A stretch of 64,000 nucleotides of DNA, from NCBI RefSeq assembly GCF_049985285.1, contig NZ_JBNIEU010000001.1:434001-498000 (forward strand), written 5' to 3'. The stretch comes from Aestuariirhabdus sp049985285 (lineage in GTDB: Bacteria > Pseudomonadota > Gammaproteobacteria > Pseudomonadales > Aestuariirhabdaceae). Shown here in pieces: positions 1-9,221 of the stretch (positions within the stretch are counted from its first letter, which is position 1; each line of letters opens with the position of its first letter). The notes beneath the pieces are model-generated. The model was not told the origin of the DNA and did no database searches. It saw only the letters and a program-made list of their open reading frames with translations. The position numbers and the translations under genes are program-made.

Positions 1-358
1 CCGCTACCCTGTAGAACCCCAGAGCAGGAATCGGGTTGCCGTTGGCATCGACGGCTCCGTTATCGACCAGCCCGTCGTAGTCGCACACATTATTAAACAG
101 CGCTCGGCTGCCGGCAGGAGGACCCGCGCAGGGATTGGCCGCAGGAGCCAACGAGGGGTCAACAAAGGGTTGCAGGTAGATCTCGTCCATATAAGCCGCG
201 GCGATCGCCTGAGCTTGCTGGCGCAGCATAGGATCTGCGTTACGCCCGCCGATAGCGGCCATCGCGCCAAGGATAGCGGCCGCAGCAATGCCTCCGATGA
301 CAATACTCATCACCAGCTCGATAAGAGTCAGCCCTCGCTGGCGCCCAAGACGGTTCAT
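1..358 (-). CDS. mshD: MSHA minor pilin MshD, 3' end outside the window
   Basis: Minor pseudopilin of the mannose-sensitive haemagglutinin type IV pilus, an inner-membrane protein incorporated into the fibre. The gene reads leftward and its end lies beyond base 1. The product opens with a short basic leader, MNRLGRQRG, followed by LTLIELVMSIVIGG. This is a class III prepilin site with cleavage expected after Gly9 and the conserved Glu at +5. The stretch QAQAIAAAYMDEIYLQPF (about residues 47-64) is typical of MshD. The ATG overlaps the mshC stop as ATGA, which fixes the start and indicates translational coupling. The family and its place after mshB-A-C agree with the known MSHA gene order. Confidence 0.85.
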   Translation of the reverse strand, partial: MNRLGRQRGLTLIELVMSIVIGGIAAAAILGAMAAIGGRNADPMLRQQAQAIAAAYMDEIYLQPFVDPSLAPAANPCAGPPAGSRALFNNVCDYDGLVDNGAVDANGNPIPALGFYRVA

Positions 359-858
359 CGCGAAAAACCTGTGGCGCAATCGACCCGCAGGGTACGCTGA
401 TCTGCGCCACTGCCCACACTGATGGATTCATCCCCGGTCACACAACTGGTGAGTCCGCCCGTACTGGTGAACTCTAAGGTCGCCGCCGTCACCGCCACCC
501 CGTCAGGGTTGGTATTGGTAAACGCGTCGTAGGTTGAGGGGTGGGTCACGTTGCTGGCCACCGGATAGCTCGGTGCGCCCCCGGCCAGGCAGTTGGTGTC
601 CTTGCGCAGGGAGAACCCGGCCCCACTGACGCTTACCTGCACCCGGCACCCAGAGGCCAACGCCAGCTTCTGGCCATAGCGTAGACCGGACAGGAGGTCA
701 TCGGCAAAAAATCGCTGTTCGTAAACGCCGGGCGTAAAAAAGCGCGGTAGGGCAATTGCCGCCACCACGCCCAGAATCACGATCACCATCGTGAGTTCGA
801 TCAGGGTATAGCCCGCAGAATGCCGGGAGCCCAGCAAGCGCTCCGCCTGGCAGTTCAT
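355..858 (-). CDS. mshC: MSHA minor pilin MshC
   Basis: Prepilin-type minor subunit of the MSHA pilus, 167 residues. The leader MNCQAERLLGSRHSAG is 16 residues long. It is followed by YTLIELTMVIVILGVVAA, so the mature protein would begin with Tyr rather than the usual Phe, with Glu at +5. The rest is a GspH/FimT-like globular domain with four cysteines (residues 67, 85, 135 and 161 by rough count), enough for disulfides. The 24-base gap to mshA upstream and the ATGA overlap with mshD downstream place it in one transcript. Assignment rests on the prepilin signature plus position; identity as mshC rather than another minor pilin comes from synteny. Confidence 0.85.
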   Translation of the reverse strand: MNCQAERLLGSRHSAGYTLIELTMVIVILGVVAAIALPRFFTPGVYEQRFFADDLLSGLRYGQKLALASGCRVQVSVSGAGFSLRKDTNCLAGGAPSYPVASNVTHPSTYDAFTNTNPDGVAVTAATLEFTSTGGLTSCVTGDESISVGSGADQRTLRVDCATGFSR

Positions 859-882
859 AGGAGCAACCCCGATTACCCCATA

Positions 883-1329
883 TTAATCACAGTTAACAAT
901 GTTAGGGGTTACCACAGGAGAACCACCTACAGGCGCGTCAGCATAGGTGAACTGGCAATCGGCCAGGGTGGTTGCCCCGGTACCCTGAATAGCAACGGGT
1001 GGGCCAGCTACAATGGTGTAATCTGCGGCACTAATCTGGGCTGCATCGAGAATCGACACAGTCGTTGGATAGCCGTTAGTCAGGGCGATGGTGGTACCTT
1101 CCAGACTTACCGCTGCCGGGTTGGAGCCATCGGCCAGATAGGCAGAATGGGCAATCGCCGCCGCCGAGCGCACAGATCCGAGGGCACCGTTTACCGAAGC
1201 GGCCCGCGCATCACCACCCAGGTCCGCAAAGCGCGGAAGGGCGAACGCCGACAGAATACCCAGAATAACGATCACGATGATCAGCTCGATCAGGGTGAAA
1301 CCCTTTTGTTTAGTGTTAGTGATTTCCAT
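883..1329 (-). CDS. mshA: MSHA major pilin MshA
   Basis: Likely major structural pilin, 148 residues. The leader MEITNTKQKG is followed by FTLIELIIVIVILGILSAFA: cleavage after Gly10, methylated Phe11, Glu at +5 for assembly. An ALPRFADLG segment follows the hydrophobic helix, as in MshA/MshB pilins. A C-terminal pair of cysteines (CQFTYAD...NIVNC) probably closes the D-region loop. The start is preceded by GGAAG seven bases upstream. It lies between a second large pilin gene and mshC. Which of the two ALPRF pilins is the major subunit cannot be proved from sequence; the shorter leader, the good ribosome site and the position next to mshC favour this one. Confidence 0.82.
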   Translation of the reverse strand: MEITNTKQKGFTLIELIIVIVILGILSAFALPRFADLGGDARAASVNGALGSVRSAAAIAHSAYLADGSNPAAVSLEGTTIALTNGYPTTVSILDAAQISAADYTIVAGPPVAIQGTGATTLADCQFTYADAPVGGSPVVTPNIVNCD

Positions 1330-1385
1330 TACGTCTTCCGCCTTTTCGTTTACAGTTATATTAAGCCAAATAGATCCGCCGCTAA

Positions 1386-1937
1386 TCAGTTAATGATCGT
1401 AACCACGGAGCCGTTGAGTGAGTTGTAGATAATCCTATGATTACGGTTATCCGGTTGATAGATGAAGGTACACTGACCACCCGCCGCTGTAGCCAGATAG
1501 TCGGTGGCAACTCCGGTAGAAACCGTCGGTGCAGAGCCTTGCAGAACCGATAACCAAACCTGAATGCAGCGATTGGCGTCCGGGTCGCCGTTGTTGCCAT
1601 CGGTCGAAACCGGCCAGCCGCTGGCATTGGTGCAAACATTTCCAGCCCCAAAACCGGCGAGGTTACACACGACACCGCCAATCTGATTGGTCATCCACTG
1701 GGCCCGTACCAACAGCACAGCCGACGCCAGTGCACCACCAGTGCCTCGAACAGCGTTCTCGTGAGCCGTATCGGCCACCTCGATGAAGCGAGGCAATGCG
1801 ACTGCGGCGAGAATACCCAATATGGTAACCACGACGATCAACTCAATAAGGGTAAACCCCCGTTGAGATCGGGCTATTCCTGTTGAGCGCTGCACTCCCA
1901 TGTTCAATTCCATCCCTTTGCCTGGTTGCGGCAACAT
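1386..1937 (-). CDS. mshB: MSHA pilin MshB
   Basis: Prepilin of the MSHA pilus, up to 183 residues. SQRG is followed by FTLIELIVVVTILGILAA, with Glu at +5 and an ALPRFIEV segment as in MshA. Three in-frame starts are possible at 1937, 1913 and 1901, giving leaders of 27, 19 or 15 residues. The first has AGAAGG seven to eight bases upstream and is used here; the shortest would fit the usual prepilin leader length better. Cysteines occur near residues 71, 78, 103 and 132. The gene opens a pilin sub-cluster (B-A-C-D) after a 103-base gap from mshG, which suggests its own promoter. Confidence 0.8.
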   Translation of the reverse strand: MLPQPGKGMELNMGVQRSTGIARSQRGFTLIELIVVVTILGILAAVALPRFIEVADTAHENAVRGTGGALASAVLLVRAQWMTNQIGGVVCNLAGFGAGNVCTNASGWPVSTDGNNGDPDANRCIQVWLSVLQGSAPTVSTGVATDYLATAAGGQCTFIYQPDNRNHRIIYNSLNGSVVTIIN

Positions 1938-2040
1938 CCCGCCGCCTTCTATCTCACATAGCTATTTAAGTATAGTACGCAACCAACTGTATTTTATGGA
2001 CTATCTCACAAAATAATTGACAAAAAAAGTCCAGATTTCG
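1938..2040 (-). promoter_or_regulatory. AT-rich gap before the pilin genes, possible promoter
   Basis: This gap of 103 bases between mshG and mshB is much richer in A and T than its surroundings. On the minus strand it holds TATACT (1974 to 1969), a good -10 match about 30 bases before the mshB start, but no convincing -35 at 16-18 bases. In Vibrio the MSHA locus has a separate pilin operon starting at mshB, so a promoter here is expected. The small gene mshF that usually sits at this place is not present. Confidence 0.35.
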
Positions 2041-3264
2041 CTAATTGCGTACCACCGACCCCAAATCCCACACCGGCAGGAACACGCCCAGCGCCAGTAT
2101 CAACACCATGACCCCCAGCGCAACGATCAAAATGGGCTCAATAGCGTCGGCCAGACGTCGCAGATCGTAATCCACCTCTTGGTCGTAAAAGTCCGCTACC
2201 TCTTCAAACAACTCGTCGATGTTACCCGTCTCCTCACCTACCGCCAGCATCTGCAGCACCAATGGGCTAAACATCTGCGTGTTGGCGGCGGTTCTCAGCA
2301 GCGAGTCGCCGCGCTCTACACCGTTTCGCATCTGTTCGATTCCCGCCCCGATATGCTTGTTACCCACCGTCCGAGAAACGATCCCCAACACCTGCATCAT
2401 CGGCACCCCGGCGCTCACCATCATCGAGAAGGTACGGGCAAATCGGCCCAACGCAATGCGCTCGAAGATCGCACCCACCAGGGGTAAGCGCAACCGGTAG
2501 CGATCCCACTGCAACCCACCCTGCTCGGTATTAACGTAACGCCACGCGGCGACGGCGGAAGCGGCAATCACCATCAACATCAGCCACCAGTAGTTAACAA
2601 AAAAATTGGAGGTCGCAATCAGGATTTGGGTAGGCCATGGCAGATCGGCACCCAATTTAGCGAACACTGCAGAGAACGACGGGATAACCAAAAAATTAAC
2701 CACCGACAGCGCCACCACCATCGCCACAACCACCAGCATAGGATAACGCGTCGCTTGCTTGATTCGTTTGCGGGTTTCGCGCTCCATCTCCAGATAGTCC
2801 GAGAGTTGCCGAAAGGCTGTATCGAGACGGCCGGTATTCTCACCCACGTGAATCATATTGATAAACATCGCGCCGAACACCTTGGGGTGCTGTTGCAACG
2901 AGCTCGCCAGCGACATACCCGATTCAAGATCGTCCGCCACCTGCCCCAATATCTGCGCCATTAATGGGGTGCGCGCGGAGCTTTGCAAGCTGCGCATGGC
3001 ACGGATGATCGGCACCCCCGCTTTGCTGAGGCTGAACATCTGACGACTAAAGATTACCAACTCATCCAATGCGACAGTTTTTTTGGCGAACAACTGCTCG
3101 AAACGGATCGCCGCTCCGCTGGCTGTCGCCATCTCTTCAATCGCCAGGGGAACGACTTGCCGCGAGCCCAGCTGTTGGGCAACGACATCGACAGACGGCG
3201 CCTCCATATCGCCGCTAACCTCCTGTCCCGCCGCATCACGCCCACGATAGCTAAAACGAGCCAC
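2041..3264 (-). CDS. mshG: MSHA inner-membrane platform protein MshG
   Basis: Platform protein of the GspF/PilC family, 407 residues, which anchors the assembly ATPase to the inner membrane and passes pilins into the fibre. Two repeated T2SSF domains are visible, each with the FSRQMFSLSKAGVPI / FARTFSMMVSAGVPM pattern (about residues 70-85 and 275-290). They are separated by hydrophobic segments near 175-195 and 220-240, with a third near 375-395. The length fits the family. It starts three bases after the mshE stop. GspF paralogues of type II secretion look alike; the neighbours decide for MSHA. Confidence 0.9.
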   Translation of the reverse strand: MARFSYRGRDAAGQEVSGDMEAPSVDVVAQQLGSRQVVPLAIEEMATASGAAIRFEQLFAKKTVALDELVIFSRQMFSLSKAGVPIIRAMRSLQSSARTPLMAQILGQVADDLESGMSLASSLQQHPKVFGAMFINMIHVGENTGRLDTAFRQLSDYLEMERETRKRIKQATRYPMLVVVAMVVALSVVNFLVIPSFSAVFAKLGADLPWPTQILIATSNFFVNYWWLMLMVIAASAVAAWRYVNTEQGGLQWDRYRLRLPLVGAIFERIALGRFARTFSMMVSAGVPMMQVLGIVSRTVGNKHIGAGIEQMRNGVERGDSLLRTAANTQMFSPLVLQMLAVGEETGNIDELFEEVADFYDQEVDYDLRRLADAIEPILIVALGVMVLILALGVFLPVWDLGSVVRN

Positions 3265-3267
3265 GAC

Positions 3268-5031
3268 TTACTCCTCTGCTGCCACAGTGAGATCACCCAT
3301 GCCAGCGTCATCGATTAAGGTGGCGGATACCCTGAACACCTCCTCGGCGCTGGTCACCGCCTCCATGGCGTAATCGAGTGCTCCCAGCACCAGGGGCCGG
3401 TACTCCGGCGCGTTGGCGGCGGCCGCCATAAAGGCGCTTTGGTTGCCCGTGCGCAGGGCATCAACCATCAAATAGTCCAGTTCCAGTAGCTCATAGATGC
3501 CGACTCGACCCCGGTAGCCACTGTTATTGCAGTGGTGGCAGCCCCGGCCTCGATAAAACGTAGTATGGGTAATATCAACACTACCCGCGATGGATTGCAG
3601 CTGCGTCAACTCTCGCGAAGGCAGCTCTGCCGGCTCCTTGCAGTTTGAACACAAACGACGCACCAGACGCTGGGCCAGCACCGCGTTAAGCGCAGAGGCC
3701 ACCAAAAATGACTCCACTCCCATATCGATTAAACGCAAGGCGCTGGTCATGGCATCGTTGGTGTGCAGCGTCGACAGCACCAGGTGACCTGTCATCGCGG
3801 CCCGCAACGCGATCTCTGCCGTATCATGATCCCGTATCTCACCAACCAGTACGATATCCGGATCCTGACGCAAAGCGCTGCGCAGAACACGAGAAAAGCT
3901 CAGCCCAATCTGTTCGTTCACCTGCACCTGATTAATCCGCGGCAGGCGATACTCGACAGGGTCCTCTACGGTAATGATTTTTTTATCGGGGGTATTCAGT
4001 TCACTAAGCCCTGCATACAGCGATGTCGTCTTACCACTACCCGTCGGACCGGTAACCAAGACCATGCCATAGGGCCGGGTAAGCAACATCCGAAATCGAC
4101 GCAGCATCGCGGGGGGCATTCCCAGCTTATCCATCGAGAACACGCCCTCGCTCTGGTCGAGCAGACGCATTACCACCGACTCTCCATGCTGAACCGGCAT
4201 GGTCGATAGACGCACATCAACATTCCTGCCCTTAACACGAATATTAAAACGACCATCCTGGGGCAAACGTTTTTCGGATATATCGAGACCAGACATCACC
4301 TTCAGGCGCAACACAAGGGCCGACGCTACACGCGTCTCCTTCATCACCTGTTCATCGAGCACACCATCGATACGCTGACGTATCCGCACAACATTTTCGT
4401 CGGGTTCGATATGAATATCCGATGCGTGGACCTGAATCGCATCTTCAAACAGGGTTTGAAGCAACCTTACTACCGGCGCATCACCGGCATTATCGGTGAT
4501 CCCCATCTGGTTAAGGTCAAAATCGCCTTCCTGGAGATCATCCTCAATCTCCCCGGCCAGCGATGCAATTTCGCTACTTTTTCGGTACGCCGCGTCGAGT
4601 GCCTGCAACACTTCCGATTCACGAACCACCGCCAACTTAATGCTGCTCCCAAGAAGCCTGCGCAACTCATCCTGGGCAAAAAGATCCAGCGGGTCGGCCA
4701 TACCAACCAGCAAACCATCGGGATTATCCGACAATATCAGGGCGCGGTAACGCCTCGCATGAACCTCAGGAAGGCGCTGGATAAGTTCATTGTCAAATTT
4801 GAAAAAACGCAGATCAACGAAAGGGATTTTCAATTGCTCAGAGAAAACCTGTAACAGTTTCTCCTCTTCGATAAACCCCATATCGACAATGGTACGGCCC
4901 AACTTAATACCGGTGCGTTTTTGCTGCTGTAGGGCAAGATCCAGTTGCGCTTCGCTGATCAGGTTATGCTGAACCAGCAGATCGCCTAACCGTAGCCGTT
5001 TGACAACACCTGCTCCCTGCTCCGCCATCAC
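3268..5031 (-). CDS. mshE: MSHA pilus extension ATPase MshE
   Basis: Cytoplasmic GspE-family ATPase that powers pilus extension, 587 residues. The N-terminus carries two tandem MshEN motifs, RLGDLLVQHNLISEAQLDLA from residue 14 and a related KLGRTIVDMGFIEEEKLLQV copy from about residue 43. In Vibrio MshE these bind c-di-GMP. Walker A GPTGSGKTTSLY lies near residue 327, followed by an Asp box, a Walker B (LVGEIRDHDTAEIA) and a His box. A zinc-binding tetracysteine follows, CSNC and CHHC (about 460-495). Its start overlaps the mshN stop by four bases. Confidence 0.93.
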   Translation of the reverse strand: MMAEQGAGVVKRLRLGDLLVQHNLISEAQLDLALQQQKRTGIKLGRTIVDMGFIEEEKLLQVFSEQLKIPFVDLRFFKFDNELIQRLPEVHARRYRALILSDNPDGLLVGMADPLDLFAQDELRRLLGSSIKLAVVRESEVLQALDAAYRKSSEIASLAGEIEDDLQEGDFDLNQMGITDNAGDAPVVRLLQTLFEDAIQVHASDIHIEPDENVVRIRQRIDGVLDEQVMKETRVASALVLRLKVMSGLDISEKRLPQDGRFNIRVKGRNVDVRLSTMPVQHGESVVMRLLDQSEGVFSMDKLGMPPAMLRRFRMLLTRPYGMVLVTGPTGSGKTTSLYAGLSELNTPDKKIITVEDPVEYRLPRINQVQVNEQIGLSFSRVLRSALRQDPDIVLVGEIRDHDTAEIALRAAMTGHLVLSTLHTNDAMTSALRLIDMGVESFLVASALNAVLAQRLVRRLCSNCKEPAELPSRELTQLQSIAGSVDITHTTFYRGRGCHHCNNSGYRGRVGIYELLELDYLMVDALRTGNQSAFMAAAANAPEYRPLVLGALDYAMEAVTSAEEVFRVSATLIDDAGMGDLTVAAEE

Positions 5032-6359
5032 TGAACCTCCATCCGCTGCAATCGCAACACCTGTTGCTGAGCATAGCTCCGACTGGCACTATCGACACCC
5101 GCCATCACCAGCACTTTTTGATAGTTGACCCGAGCATCAGGGTACTGTCCCAGTTGGTCCTGAGCGATGGCCAACCCCAACACCCAACGACTATTGGCAT
5201 CCTGTAATTGCAATAACTGTAGATAGATCTGCTCGCTGGCGGCATAGTCGCCGGTATACTGTAAAACCGCGGCCAGGGTCGTATAGTAATCCAGCGCATC
5301 GCTCATCGGAGGACGCTGCTCTGACAACACGGAAACTGCCGCCTCGTAATCCCGGGAACGCATATACCCGTTAGCAAGCGCCAAGCGATAGGGATGATGA
5401 TTGGGCAGCAACGTCAGTCCCTCCATCGCTACCCGGCGCGCGGCAACCGCATCATGGGACAACAAGCTTTTAACCAACAGCAACCGCAACCGATGCATGC
5501 CGGGATCAGATACAAGCTCCCGGCGCATGCCCCGTTCAGCCTCGGCTTGACGCCCTGCCCTGAGGCGCTTGTCGGCCCGGTCTAACAGCTTCTGCTCGGA
5601 CTGGCGAGCATTGGCAATCCTGGTTTCCGGCGCAGGAGCTCGCTCATTCCTTGCGACCGGTTTAACGGCAGGTTGAGTAAGCGACGGGATGGCTTTGACC
5701 GGGGCTGGGCGGGACTCTGTTCGAACCTCCGGGCTGACGCCAGCCACTCCCGTCTCAGGCGAAGGTTTCGCTACGAATTGGGGGCTGGATGGCATGCTGG
5801 AGGATACCTCCAGCGGTGCCTCCTCTTGCGCGGGCGCTGTCTCCGGCGATGGCTCTGTTGGTGGTAAGCGGGAAGCCGTTTTTTGCGACATGTCACCTTG
5901 AGCATCTGGGCTGGCGAGCGCGCTTGTCTCCTCGACGAGGTCGACTCGCTCCTCGCCCGAAGCAGGCGATAGGTTCCGCGCCTCTTCCACCCCGGCTTCA
6001 AACGCTAACGGCTGTTGATCGGGGGATTCTGACACCCTGATTGCAGAAACATCGACCAGTGCTACAGCGTCCAACTCAGGATCCGGAGCGGCCTCCACCG
6101 GAGCTGGTGGCTCGACAATCGATGACGCTATTGGCGAGGACGGGTCTTGCGCTAACGGGTTCATCGACGGCCACAGAATCACCGCAGCCACCCCTCCACA
6201 GAGAGCCAGAGCAACCACAGAAAGCGGCACTGGACGCCGATACCAAACCCTGGGTTCATCCATAACGCCAAGCACGCTAGCAACGCGCTCGCGCTGTGAG
6301 AGATCCTCTTTTCCATTGCGCTCATCAAGATCACGCAGCATGTCGTTGATCAGACTCAT
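5028..6359 (-). CDS. mshN: MSHA biogenesis protein MshN (TPR protein)
   Basis: Bitopic inner-membrane protein with a periplasmic TPR domain, 443 residues. The start is taken at MSLINDMLRDLDERNG, which matches the family N-terminus and overlaps the mshM stop as ATGA; a longer reading frame to 6446 would run into mshM. A transmembrane helix lies near residues 45-65 (VPLSVVALALCGGVAAVILW). A long Pro/Glu/Ala/Ser-rich linker follows (about 70-250), then TPR-like helices to the C-terminus. The linker probably spans the periplasm. Function is inferred from MSHA homologues. Confidence 0.88.
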   Translation of the reverse strand: MSLINDMLRDLDERNGKEDLSQRERVASVLGVMDEPRVWYRRPVPLSVVALALCGGVAAVILWPSMNPLAQDPSSPIASSIVEPPAPVEAAPDPELDAVALVDVSAIRVSESPDQQPLAFEAGVEEARNLSPASGEERVDLVEETSALASPDAQGDMSQKTASRLPPTEPSPETAPAQEEAPLEVSSSMPSSPQFVAKPSPETGVAGVSPEVRTESRPAPVKAIPSLTQPAVKPVARNERAPAPETRIANARQSEQKLLDRADKRLRAGRQAEAERGMRRELVSDPGMHRLRLLLVKSLLSHDAVAARRVAMEGLTLLPNHHPYRLALANGYMRSRDYEAAVSVLSEQRPPMSDALDYYTTLAAVLQYTGDYAASEQIYLQLLQLQDANSRWVLGLAIAQDQLGQYPDARVNYQKVLVMAGVDSASRSYAQQQVLRLQRMEVQ

Positions 6360-7258
6360 AGCATCACTCGATAGAGGACTCCACCGGCAACAGCGACCAT
6401 CAGCGCGACCCCGCCCAGCAGCCATGACGTATAGGAGCGCTGGCACAGCGCTTCATCGGTGTCGGCAACCGCCCGCTGCACATGACGCGAACAAATAACC
6501 CGATCACCCTTCCCGTAAGCCGCCATCATCGCCTTATTACAAAGAACATTAACCAGTCGGGGAATACCCGAAGAAGCCCGATAAATGCGCTTTATCGCTG
6601 CGCTATCGAACAAGCCCTCGCCGTTGTAACCGGCAACCGCCAACCGATGATTGATATAGCGTCCGATATTCTGCGAAACGATGGGCTGCAAGCGATAACT
6701 AAATGTAATGCGCTGCCGTAACTGTCGCATATCCCGCCCCTGCAGCTGTTCGTCAAGCTCAGGCTGGCCAAACAGGACCACTTGCAACAGCTTACGCTTT
6801 TCTGTTTCCAGGTTAGTAATCAAGCGCAAGGATTCCAGCGCCCCGCGGCTCATCGTCTGCGCCTCATCCACCAACAAAACAACCCGCTTTTCACTTCGGG
6901 CAAATTCAATCAAACGATGGAAAATCTGATCCCTGATATCGTGGGGATTATCTTTTTCGACAAGATCAACAGCGAGTTCTCGCGCCAGTGCGAGCAACAA
7001 TTCACGCCCATCCAACTCCGGGCTTGGCAGGTAGGCGACCTTGACTCCTTCGGTCTCAAGGTCATTCATAAGTTGGCGACACAACAGCGTTTTTCCGGTG
7101 CCCACTTCACCAACGATTTTAACGAACCCCTCTCCCTGCGAAAGAGCAACATGCAGCAGATTAAGACACTCCTGATGACTACTAAGATTCACGAGAAAGT
7201 CGGTATTGGGAGTGAGCGCAAAGGGTAGCTCACGCAGGCCGAAAAAATCCTGATACAT
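6356..7258 (-). CDS. mshM: MSHA biogenesis AAA ATPase MshM
   Basis: ExeA/GspA-type AAA+ ATPase, 300 residues, thought to help place or assemble the secretin in the envelope. The start MYQDFFGLRELPFALTPN is typical of ExeA-like proteins. Walker A GEVGTGKTLLCRQL is near residue 50, Walker B VVLLVDEAQTMS near 130. A single C-terminal membrane helix (LLGGVALMVAVAGGVLY) ends the protein. Only two bases separate it from the mshL stop, and it overlaps mshN by four bases, so it belongs to the same operon. Confidence 0.9.
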   Translation of the reverse strand: MYQDFFGLRELPFALTPNTDFLVNLSSHQECLNLLHVALSQGEGFVKIVGEVGTGKTLLCRQLMNDLETEGVKVAYLPSPELDGRELLLALARELAVDLVEKDNPHDIRDQIFHRLIEFARSEKRVVLLVDEAQTMSRGALESLRLITNLETEKRKLLQVVLFGQPELDEQLQGRDMRQLRQRITFSYRLQPIVSQNIGRYINHRLAVAGYNGEGLFDSAAIKRIYRASSGIPRLVNVLCNKAMMAAYGKGDRVICSRHVQRAVADTDEALCQRSYTSWLLGGVALMVAVAGGVLYRVML

Positions 7259-7260
7259 AG

Positions 7261-8907
7261 CTAAAACTGAAGCAATTTATTGACGCGATCGCTGCTGCGT
7301 TTCACGTCTCGATTAAAGGTACCGATATCCACTACCACCGGTTTCAACAAAATCACTAATTCGCTTTTTACAAAAGACGATTGCCGCTGCTGGAAGAAAG
7401 GCCCTATTCCAGGCAGGTCGCCCAAAAACGGTGTCTTGGCGACATCGGTTTTCTCAAACGTTTTCATCAAACCTCCGATCACCACCACCTGGCCACTTTC
7501 GGCCCGAACAATACTATCGGATTCCCGAATAGTGCTATACGCCAACGGAAGCGTAACCGATGCATCGCCAACGGTTATGGTTTTATCTTGGTCAACCACA
7601 TCAGAGACCGAAGGATGGATATGTAGGATAACCTCATTATCTTCAGCAATTTGCGGAGTGACATCCAACGCTATCCCTGAAAAGAAAGGTGTCAAGGTGA
7701 CGTCAGGCACGGTGGTACTACCCGCACTAGTGGTCGAGGTAGTGGTCGAAAAATCGGTCACGAAAAACTCATCATTACCGACTTTGATAACCGCTTTCTG
7801 ATTATTAACCGTAGAGATACGCGGACTCGAAAGTACATCAGCGTTCCCCTGGGTTTCCAGAAGATCGATCGCTGCGGAGAAGTCACCCAGCGCCAGGACA
7901 CCTGAGAATACACCCCCCAGGCCGTTTCCTCCGTTGGAAATATCAGTATTACTGAAAGGCACGGAGCCCTGCCCAATCGAAATGTTTTTGCTACCCGGCG
8001 TAAACACCGCGTTCCACTGAATACCCGAACGGAAGCCATCGTTTAGCTCCACTTCAATAATCTTTGCTTCTAGCAACACCTGCCGCTGCAAGCTATCTTC
8101 AGCAACATCAAGAAAAGCTTCTACACCACGCAACTCTGGTGTGCCAGCGCGGACGACCAGCACACCGGCCTGGGGGTTCGCTACCACTCGATGCTCGGGG
8201 TTGTCCCCAATAATCATCTGCACCATGTTCGCCATTTCACTCCACAGGTCTGTATTCGAAGTAGTCTTTATTTCGGAGCTGTTGATAGTGTCACCCCGAT
8301 TATTATTCGAGATAGTATTGCTGGAGTTGTTGTTACTCGAGTTGTTGCTATCACGATTGGCCGCGTTGGAAACCTGGCCACTACTGACCGAGGTCGTTGA
8401 GGTTCCGGCACGCTTTATATTCAGGTAGTCCAGACGATAGATTCGGGTTTGCACCTGGGATGGCAAAATCTGGTAACCGTAGTTGTTTTTTTTGAAATCG
8501 TAGCCGTAATTATCACGTACCGCCGACAGTACCTCATCGAGGGAGACATCGCTGAGAATCAGGCTTATCTCCCCCTCTACCTTGGGACCCACAATAATAT
8601 TTTGGTCACTACCTTCCATTAGGCCCATAAAAAAATCTCGGGCAGGCATCTTCTTTACGGCAATATCGAAACGATCTCCAGCTGCTCCGACGGGAATATC
8701 GAGCTCCGGAAGTAACGCATTACGGACATCCTCTGGCGGCACCGAAGGCTCAAGCTTACTCTCGACATAGGCATCAGAATCGCCTGTGCTTTCAGATAAC
8801 ATGCTTTCAGCTTTGTCCTTTGTATACTGATGATTGCGCATGGTTTCGCACCCCATCATCAACATAACAAGCGCCGATACAGCAACGAGTCTTATTGTGC
8901 CTTTCAT
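7261..8907 (-). CDS. mshL: MSHA outer-membrane secretin MshL
   Basis: Secretin forming the outer-membrane channel for the pilus, 548 residues. The N-terminus MKGTIRLVAVSALVMLMMGC is a lipoprotein signal with Cys20 as the lipid site. A secretin N-domain (about 75-160) is followed by a strikingly Asn/Ser-rich stretch (about residues 183-213). A second N domain comes next, then the conserved secretin domain from about 280, with the VPLLGDLPGIG-like motif here reading TPFLGDLPGIGPFF. The start overlaps the mshK stop by four bases. The polar tract is probably a flexible linker. Confidence 0.92.
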   Translation of the reverse strand: MKGTIRLVAVSALVMLMMGCETMRNHQYTKDKAESMLSESTGDSDAYVESKLEPSVPPEDVRNALLPELDIPVGAAGDRFDIAVKKMPARDFFMGLMEGSDQNIIVGPKVEGEISLILSDVSLDEVLSAVRDNYGYDFKKNNYGYQILPSQVQTRIYRLDYLNIKRAGTSTTSVSSGQVSNAANRDSNNSSNNNSSNTISNNNRGDTINSSEIKTTSNTDLWSEMANMVQMIIGDNPEHRVVANPQAGVLVVRAGTPELRGVEAFLDVAEDSLQRQVLLEAKIIEVELNDGFRSGIQWNAVFTPGSKNISIGQGSVPFSNTDISNGGNGLGGVFSGVLALGDFSAAIDLLETQGNADVLSSPRISTVNNQKAVIKVGNDEFFVTDFSTTTSTTSAGSTTVPDVTLTPFFSGIALDVTPQIAEDNEVILHIHPSVSDVVDQDKTITVGDASVTLPLAYSTIRESDSIVRAESGQVVVIGGLMKTFEKTDVAKTPFLGDLPGIGPFFQQRQSSFVKSELVILLKPVVVDIGTFNRDVKRSSDRVNKLLQF

Positions 8908-9221
8908 TTCGAATAACCCTTGTCTATTACTGGCTGGCTAGCAATTTCCAATACCCGGCGTCCCGTACTCCCCATAAGCACAACTCGCCAGTTTTCTATT
9001 TTGACAATTTTTACACCCGATACCCGCTCCCCTTCCCGGTAGAGCTTTCCATCTATAACCGCACTGCGCTCCTGACCCCGAATCATAATAGATTGCAACT
9101 CAAGCTTTGCCTGGGGCCGACTAACTGTTTTCGGCTCGTACCCTTCCGGCCGTGTCGGATCCACCGCAGCGTTACACAACACTGATACACACAGCGCCAC
9201 TACAAAAAGAGGCATCCTCAT
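8904..9221 (-). CDS. mshK: MSHA biogenesis protein MshK (PilP-like)
   Basis: Small periplasmic protein, 105 residues, that in MSHA and type II/IV systems connects the inner-membrane complex with the secretin. Start MRMPLFVVALCVSVLCNAAV gives a Sec signal peptide; its ATG overlaps the mshJ stop as ATGA. A start 27 bases further out would overlap mshJ more and lengthen the signal with polar residues, so it was not used. The mature part holds DPTRPEGY and IMIRGQERSAVIDGKLYREGERV, a PilP/GspC-like beta domain. Confidence 0.8.
   Translation of the reverse strand: MRMPLFVVALCVSVLCNAAVDPTRPEGYEPKTVSRPQAKLELQSIMIRGQERSAVIDGKLYREGERVSGVKIVKIENWRVVLMGSTGRRVLEIASQPVIDKGYSK

Noticed and set aside
820..1428. 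202-codon open frame on the plus strand
   Set aside because: Antisense to mshA and the mshC start; product is not protein-like.
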